64,000 bases of DNA from Boletus sp. NGJ. Lineage: Eukaryota; Basidiomycota; Agaricomycetes; Boletales; Boletaceae. Positions 57,601 through 64,000 of the stretch are shown here, piece after piece. A program made the translations under genes and the position numbers. The notes under the pieces were generated by a model. It had not been told where the DNA came from and ran no database searches. It saw nothing but the letters and a program-made list of their open reading frames with translations. Within the stretch, counting starts at the first letter, position 1. Every line of letters starts with the position of its first letter. The DNA lies in contig JAGTXK010000090.1 in assembly GCA_019096195.1 (NCBI GenBank), positions 124,001 to 188,000 of the forward strand. The letters run 5' to 3'.

Positions 57601-58591
57601 GCGTGTCAACGGCCATGATGGAACCTCTAACGTCCCACTTGACACTGAGACATCATCGTCATCATTCTCTACAACGGACGATAGCTCGTCGATTTCCCGT
57701 TTATCACAAAGGGGCCGCCCAGTCACCCCTACATCTTTGAACTTCAAGTTAACCAACCCTCACTCCCCACCTTCCCTATCATGTTCAACTGATTCTTTGT
57801 CCGTTCCCTCGCTATCATCAGGGTCACCTATGCAGCTAGTAAAATCCCTAACGCTCGTGGATGAGTGTAGCGAGCAACAGTCCTCCAACTCTCCCCATTC
57901 CCCTGACATTGCGGAACCTATTCCCCTCCCGATCCCGAGTTTGAGGCCCACACAAACAATTTCGGAGGCACAGTTTCAATTCCCTGGACCACGGGACAGT
58001 GTCACCCGATTTCCACTCATGCATCGCAAATCTACCCCATCTATTTCTTTTTCTTCTTCTATCTCGGCAGAGGCTCGGTCAGCTTCCATGGCTTCTCGTG
58101 CGAGACGATTGAAGAAGCCCTCGTTACACCTACTCTTTTCCAAACACTCTCCGTCTCCCATCTCATCACCTATGTCACAGTCACCGGTGGCCGCCAGTCC
58201 TCTTGCAAAATTGCAAGAGAGTACTTTAAGGTCGTCTTCTACGCCCGAATCCTCTCCGGATTCTATGGTTACAGCTCCGCAGTCGTCCCGATTTAGCTAC
58301 CCGCCAGTATTGAATACGGCGATCGATGAGTCTTCAATTTCGCTTGCCTTAGGCATTGAAGATGATGGGGAAACCACTTCTGTTGGACATGCTATTAAGA
58401 ATGGCATGGCGGAATCGCAGGGATCGATAGGGCCTGGTACACCTCTTCGCTGCGGTCTCCCGGGGGAGCCCGGTAAAGATGCCCAAGCCCAATTCCGTCA
58501 CTTGAACGTTACTCTCCCGGAAGAGGAACAATTCGGGGGATATAACTGGACACAGAGCGTATTGATGGCGGCTGGGGAGTCAAGATGGTGA
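54696..58591 (+). CDS. Rho GTPase-activating protein
   Basis: Large protein with a long Ser/Pro-rich N-terminus of about 600 residues (from MLENHRFSQEYLMVQNKQSF), a central RhoGAP domain and a second disordered tail of about 400 residues. GAP landmarks: GGLVFGRELKACVEETA, VPALVIRCAQHILAWG, the arginine finger in GLFRVSGRSSHVAKL (joined across an intron at about 56661-56719), DLDPHAVASIFKAYLRE then LPEPILTNQLVPYF, and MPLSNLLLVLCPSLSMNPSL. A polyproline stretch (IPPPPPPPKQPTLPSP) could bind SH3 domains. Negative regulator of a Rho or Cdc42 GTPase at sites of growth (family inference). The gene ends 329 bp before the GH63-like gene, and a CDC24-like gene lies further downstream. Confidence 0.85.
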
Positions 58592-58919
58592 CGGGGGTTA
58601 TCTGCCAATGGACTTCATGAATCACTTCGTCTAGTACATACTGGACTCTGGCCGTCATTCGATCTGCTGGCGGGTCTCTACATAATCGTAAATTTCCGTA
58701 ACTTCAATTAGTTTGGTCATTTCGACCTTATCGGCCCACCGCCTGACCCAGCATTTATCGATTGCGGATGATTCACGACGATTTGCCAGCTTTATGTTCG
58801 CAGATTTGGATAAAGGCTATATGACGTCAGATAAGGTCTAGCCCAGATATGGTTTGGAGCAAAAAATATAAAAAGCCAGCGGTGGACTGTGTCGGTCATT
58901 GCCCACCCATCCTTCTTTC
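58592..58919 (+). promoter_or_regulatory. promoter region of GH63-like gene with TATA box
   Basis: 328 bp upstream of the GH63-like start. TATAAAAAG at 58867-58875 lies 45 bp before the ATG at 58920, a spacing compatible with a TATA-driven short leader. Confidence 0.45.
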
Positions 58920-61900
58920 ATGACTTCAGGTTCAGTCAGAGCGATACAAGAGAAGCTCTTCAGAGGCGGCGACGATTCCAATGGCCCAGAATCAAGCGAG
59001 TCAGACCCTCGCGACCACCGTCTCACTATTCAGATTCCCAAACCAGCGGCGGCATCATCAAAATCAGAGCCTGCGAGCCTACGTGGCTTAAATGTGTCAG
59101 ATGGCGACACCATCCAAAAGAATTATCGCCAACGGTTGAGCGATAGGTTGGGCGTCGACTACCAAGGTGTAGAGAGGCACCGTCTTCAACAAGATGGAGC
59201 TCGGCTTCGCCATTGGAAACGATGGGGTCCATATCTCAGCGATCGACAGTGGGTAAGCGTAATCTACCAACGCCTCCATGATTTCATAATAATATCAGCT
59301 ACTCCAGGCAACGGTCCGAGAGGACTATTCGGAAAATGGTGACGCTTGGAGTCACTTCCCTCACGAGCACGCGCGATCCCGGGCTTATCGATGGGGCGAA
59401 GATGGCATTGGTGGTATATCGGACAATCATCAACGACTTTGCTTTTCGCTGTCCTTATGGAATGGCGAGGATCGTATGTTGAAGGAACGTCTTTTTGGCG
59501 TCACAGGTCATCAAGGGAACCACGGCGAAGATGTCAAGGAACTCTACTATTATTTAGACTCAACACCTTCTCACTCCTACATGAAATTTTTATACAAGTA
59601 CCCCCAGCGCAAGTATCCCTACGAAGAACTCGTCACAGAGAATGTCCATCGGGATCGAGATGTGGCAGAGTACGAGATCCTAGATTCTGACGCATTCGAA
59701 GACGACCGATATTGGGACGTCTTTATGGAGGTCAGCGTCTTTTGCTTCCGCTTAGGGCCACTGGTCTGAACCGTACTTCGCAGTACGCGAAAGATGAAGA
59801 TGACCCGAACAGCCTTTATGTGCGGATCACCAGCTACAATCGCGGACCAGAACCTGCAACGCTTCATATCATTCCCCAGCTGTGGTTCCGCAATACATGG
59901 TCGTGGCCCGCTGTTAAGCCCCCGATGCCATCTCTCGCTGGCTCAGTCACGGAGAACGACATCCAATACATCAAGATAAGACACCCAGCTATGGAAAAGT
60001 ACTTTATGTACTGCTTACCCTCTCCACCACCCGTCAACGAGGAAGGAATATTCGTCACGGATGAGGATGTCGTCATTCAACCCGAACTCGTTTTCACGGA
60101 GAATGATACCAACTTCCGCCGTCTTTTTGGAGGACAAAACACCTCCCCATATGTCAAGGATGCATTTCATGATCATATTATCCCGTGTCATCGACCTGTC
60201 TCCGAGTTGAGTGGTTCGCTTTCCGGAGGAAACGATTGCAAAGGGACGGACCAGCCCATCCCAACATCTACTTCACAGCAGTCCCATTTCGTCAGCCCAG
60301 AAAAACGAGGCACGAAATCTGCAGCACATTATAATTTCCAGAATGTCCCGGCTAACGGTGGGTGCGCGGTTGTACGCATAAGATTGACTCCGCAGTCTGT
60401 GTCGACGATCTCGAACTTGGAAGATGAAGGGGTTTTTGACGGAGTAATAGAGGAACGACGCGAGGAAGCTGATGAATTCTACAACTCGCTTGTGCTTGGC
60501 CCGATGAGTGACGATTTTAAGCAGATAACGAGGCAGGCCCTTGGGGGCATGTTGTGGACGAAACAATACTACCACTTCGTACAGAAGGAATGGATTGAAG
60601 GCGACCCTGCACAACCCCCACCACCGCCCGGACGTAAACACGTTCGCAATAAAGTATGGTTTTTCAATCGGTTACTAGACTGCATTAAACTGCTCATTAG
60701 GATTGGCGCCATATGCACATCGACGATATTCTTTCCATGCCCGACAAGTGCGTACTTTTATTTATTCGTTTTACAACGCCGATAAGTGATTTGCCGAGGT
60801 GGGAATATCCATTTTTTGCTGCTTGGGATACCGCCTTCCATTGCATACCCCTCGCCGTCGTCGATCCCGCGTTTTCCAAGAAGCAATTAGATTTGCTAAC
60901 CAGGGAGTGGTACATGAAGCCGGATGGGCAGATCCCCGCGTATGAGTGGAATTTCTCGGACGTGAATCCGCCTGTACATGCTTGGTGAGTATGGCTTCCG
61001 CTGAACTTGTTCAAACCATCGATTTGACGGACTCCAGGGCGACATTTAGAGTTTTCAAGATAGAACGTAAGCTCACAGGACGGGAGGATATACCCTTTCT
61101 AGAGAGGGTATTCCAGAAGTTATTGCTCAATTTCACGTGGTCCGTAGCGTACGTTCATGGGAGGTTCAGTTGATCACGGTTATCTATGCAGGTGGGTAAA
61201 CAGAAAGGACTCCGGGGGACACAACGTCTTCGAGGGGGGTTTTCTTGGGCTCGATAATATTGGCGTTTTCAACCGTTCCGAGCCACTGCCAACGGGGGGG
61301 AACTTACGTCAGGCGGATGGCACTGCTTGGATGGCATTTTATTGTTTGAATATGTGAGTCTGAGGCGATATGTCCTTGCAAGTTTTGTTGATGGTGTCCA
61401 GGTTGAATATAGCCCTCGAGCTTGCCAAGCACAATGCAGTGTATGAGGACATCGCCTCCAAGTTCTTTGAGGTACGTCGAATCGTTCGCGTAAGTTCCAT
61501 TTACCTGACGAATCCCAGCACTTCATCTTTATCGCTGACGCTATGACATTCATGTCGGGAGATAACGAGCTGAGCCTCTGGAATGAGGAAGACGGAATGT
61601 ATTATGATGTCATCCAATTCGGACCTGGAAACTCGATCCAGCTGCCTGTGCGCAGCCTTGTTGGCCTCATTCCCCTTTATGCGACTCTTGTTCTGGAGCC
61701 TGCAGTACTCAGCCGATTCCCAGGTTTTAAGAAGCGTATGGAATGGTTTATCAACCACAGACGCGAGGTCTCGGCTCGGAATATGGCGAACATGAAGGGT
61801 AATGTGATAACCTCATCCTACCTTTAGCTTTCTCAATATTCTATAGTCAGCGGTAGGGGCGAACGACGTCTGCTTGCGCTTGCCAGCAAGGAGAGGCTTG

Positions 61901-62909
61901 TTCGCATTTTAGAGAAGATGTTAGACGAGAACGAGTTCTTGAGTGAATACGGTATTCGATCGTACGTCTTTGCGGCTCCCCTTTCTCAATATCTCATGGA
62001 ATGTGATTTAGTTTGTCGAAGTTGCACAAGGATAAACCTTGGGGGATGTATGTTCACGGCGAGCGGCATGAAGTCAGGTACTGGCCTGGCGATTCTCACT
62101 CTGGGATGTTTGGTGGGAACTCTAACTGGCGTGGACCAATCTGTGAGGACCTACTGACACCCTTGGTGCAAGAACTCACGTTCCGCCCAGGGCTTGCTGT
62201 CAATTTCCTGCTCATAGAAAGTCTTCAAAGGTTTTACCAGTACTATGGGGATGACCTCCAGGTCGAATGCCCCACTGGAAGCGGCGAATACATGAACCTC
62301 GTCGAAGTCGCGGAAGAAATTCAACACCGTATTATCCACATCTTTGGCCGCGATGCTGAAGGTAGAAGGGCCACTAATGGTGGTAATCCGAAGTTGGATA
62401 GTGATCCACATTTCCGTGATTATGTCTGGTTTTACGAAGTGAGGATTGTTCACCTTCATCCATAGTTACTGATAGCACCATTGTGTCAGTTTTTCCATGC
62501 AGATAGCGGTCGAGGGCTTGGAGCATCGCATCAGACAGGATGGTGGGTGGAGAGCTCGTGCATCTTGATTTGTCATTCCATCCTTTTCCAGGTCGGGCCT
62601 AGTTGCCTATCATATCTTGCAGAGCGGAGCGACATGCCGGTTACCAAGAACACCACGTAGTAAGTACCCTCTACCAAGAATAATAATAATTCTTTTTGTG
62701 ACCATTCTATCGAAGCTCCCCGGAGCGTGGTTAACCACTACTTTGATGTAAGTGTCCCGAGTTGGGGCCTTCAGCCTACATGACTCACGTAATGTCAGGA
62801 AACCATCGATGGGCAGTCAGAATACGGAGACGATGCTCGCTCTTTACATAGTGCCATGAGTATCATTGAGTTACACACCCTAGGGGACTTGTCACCTGAT
62901 GCATTGTAG
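58920..62909 (+). CDS. glycoside hydrolase family 63-like protein
   Basis: Long spliced gene encoding about 900 residues, probably cytosolic since no signal peptide precedes [19 protein letters not shown]. An N-terminal beta-sandwich region ([54 protein letters not shown]) is followed by the (alpha/alpha)6 barrel. Barrel landmarks are WPYF-type [19 protein letters not shown], the acidic loop [35 protein letters not shown], the repeat [20 protein letters not shown], and near the end [19 protein letters not shown]. The last two introns (62655-62716, 62749-62799 approximately) join [11 protein letters not shown] to [12 protein letters not shown]. Family GH63 contains processing alpha-glucosidases and bacterial-type homologues; this soluble type probably acts on alpha-linked glucosides, substrate unknown. 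Confidence 0.87.
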
Positions 62910-63343
62910 AGTTGCCCAGCACACAAACTAGATCAGATCGGTCATAGATTGCAGCCCTTGGTCGAGCGATTGTCCCTTGGTAACCAATAATCATAATATA
63001 ATAAGACCCGTAGCAATGAGTGTAGTGTTCTATCAAGAGTGATACATGACCGATGTTCCTCCATGTTTAGATATGATGCTCAATGGCGTCAAAGAATTTA
63101 AGGAGCGAAAATGACAAAAAAACAGATGTAGTCTTGGTTGTAGACTCGGCGCCGAAAGTATGTCAGAGGGTTCAAAGAGAAATAAGGATGAGGATGAGTG
63201 AACGAACGTGGGTGAAACAGACAAGTGGTGGATAGACTTAACAAAGGAGGGTGTCCGATGACAAGTGAGAACAATCGCAGCAGACAAGCAGCACGCGATG
63301 ATAGGGAATGAAGGGGATAACATTACCAGGAATTGCGGGGAAC
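62910..63343. other. convergent 3' intergenic region
   Basis: 434 bp between the convergent GH63-like gene and the CDC24-like gene. No gene recognised; presumed to hold both 3' untranslated regions. Confidence 0.4.
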
Positions 63344-64000
63344 CTACGTGACATAGAGGGTGACTTGTCCGCCAGGGCGGAACGACTCAAAAGCCATCTG
63401 TACATCTTCGGTAGACCCAAGGGATATCAAATCACCATCTTCGTCCTTGTACTTCACCCTCAGCGGGGTGTCATCCCGACGTGGACCACAGAGGCGAATC
63501 TTCTTCCCAACCTTGTTCACGAGCTCGCTGAATTCCGTGGATCGAGGGACTTGGATAACGAAGATATCATCCTGGAAATGGACCTTGACTTTCACGGAAG
63601 GGGAATGACCGTTGTTTAGAGCCATGCTCTCGAACATTTGCGACCTCGACTGGCGCAGCCCTGATCCTGCTAATGATGATTCACTAGAACCAAACGGTGT
63701 TATCGGCGACGAGCTGTTCGGTGACTCCTCTGACGAGCCATGGGTGGACTGACTTGAGCCACTACCCCGCTTATTTCCCACCATCGAGCTCTGCGAACGA
63801 TGTGTCCATGCTGTGCTAGGGATAGGAGGCGGTGATGTTTGTGGAATATATGCACTGGGTTGACTTGCACTTCTGGATCGACTAAGTGGCAAAGCGACCG
63901 GCGCACTATTGATGGAAGTCGGTTGTCCATGTGGGCCCTTGAGCTTCTGAGAGCTTATTTGAGTGTGCAAGGGGATTCGAGGAGGTCGAGAACCAGAGCC
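63344..64000 (-). CDS. CDC24: 3' part of a Cdc24-like RhoGEF (C-terminal PB1 domain)
   Basis: Reverse-strand gene running off the right edge; only the last 218 residues or so are seen. A Ser/Pro-rich linker (including SSESSLAGSGLRQSRSQMFE) is followed by a PB1 domain: VKVKVHFQDDIFVIQVPRS, FSELVNKVGKKIRLCGPRRD, the acidic OPCA motif YKDEDGDLISLGSTEDV, and the C-terminus FRPGGQVTLYVT with the stop at 63344-63346. In fungi, a C-terminal PB1 with this pattern is typical of Cdc24, the Cdc42 exchange factor, which binds Bem1. The DH and PH domains would lie beyond the window. NoxR or another PB1 protein is the alternative. Confidence 0.7.
   Translation of the reverse strand, partial: GSGSRPPRIPLHTQISSQKLKGPHGQPTSINSAPVALPLSRSRSASQPSAYIPQTSPPPIPSTAWTHRSQSSMVGNKRGSGSSQSTHGSSEESPNSSSPITPFGSSESSLAGSGLRQSRSQMFESMALNNGHSPSVKVKVHFQDDIFVIQVPRSTEFSELVNKVGKKIRLCGPRRDDTPLRVKYKDEDGDLISLGSTEDVQMAFESFRPGGQVTLYVT

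Noticed and set aside
1-64000. CRISPR arrays, operons, ribosome-binding sites and riboswitches
   Set aside because: Spliced genes and protein content show a fungal nuclear chromosome; no regularly spaced repeats were seen.

Overview
The window comes from a filamentous basidiomycete, most likely an Agaricomycete and possibly Rhizoctonia/Ceratobasidium-like. That placement is an inference from protein resemblance. Genes are densely packed on both strands and are cut by many short GT-AG introns of about 40-70 nt. Protein families include DASH Spc34, fungal Cus2/Tat-SF1, Mnd1, Spo11, a gamma-tubulin complex protein, Cdc6, Ssn3/CDK8, a YPR011C-type carrier and a Cdc24-type PB1 tail. About 29 protein genes are supported. 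I see no rRNA, tRNA, CRISPR array, retroelement or intact DNA transposon.

Layout. 1-3 kb: window edge, then SPC34. 4.5-7 kb: an AIG1/GIMAP-like G domain joined by a Ser/Pro linker to a protein kinase, probably one fused gene. 7.3-9.7 kb: two tandem short-chain dehydrogenases. 9.9-11.3 kb: CUS2. 12-15.2 kb: a conserved unknown protein divergent from NDUFS7 (complex I). 15.9-22.5 kb: two long, low-complexity proteins of unknown function. 23.1-25.8 kb: MND1 and a PAS-kinase-like kinase. 26.3-29.6 kb: two tandem SSU1/TDT transporters. 30-35 kb: a type II PI 4-kinase, an unknown conserved protein and a tiny Pbi2-type protease inhibitor. 35.7-40.9 kb: a membrane glycoprotein, an RGG-rich caprin-like protein and a BTB protein. 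41.1-48.4 kb: SPO11, a gamma-tubulin complex component and CDC6. 48.6-54.2 kb: a second copy of the membrane glycoprotein, CDK8/SSN3 and a mitochondrial carrier. 54.7-64 kb: RhoGAP, a GH63-like glycosidase and the 3' end of a CDC24-like gene.

The neighbourhood is rich in cell-division and meiosis genes: Spc34, the gamma-tubulin complex protein, Cdc6, Cdk8, Spo11, Mnd1, RhoGAP and Cdc24. It is nevertheless ordinary gene-dense fungal chromosome rather than an operon-like system. The least ordinary features are the G-domain/kinase fusion, an 8-nt micro-exon that carries the catalytic lysine in both SDR copies, a GC-AG intron in NDUFS7, an apparently ATG-only first exon in MND1, the duplicated membrane glycoproteins, and nested inverted repeats upstream of the protease inhibitor. 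Several host genes show apparent single frame breaks, two of them at homopolymer runs (C7 and A8), so some are probably sequence errors.
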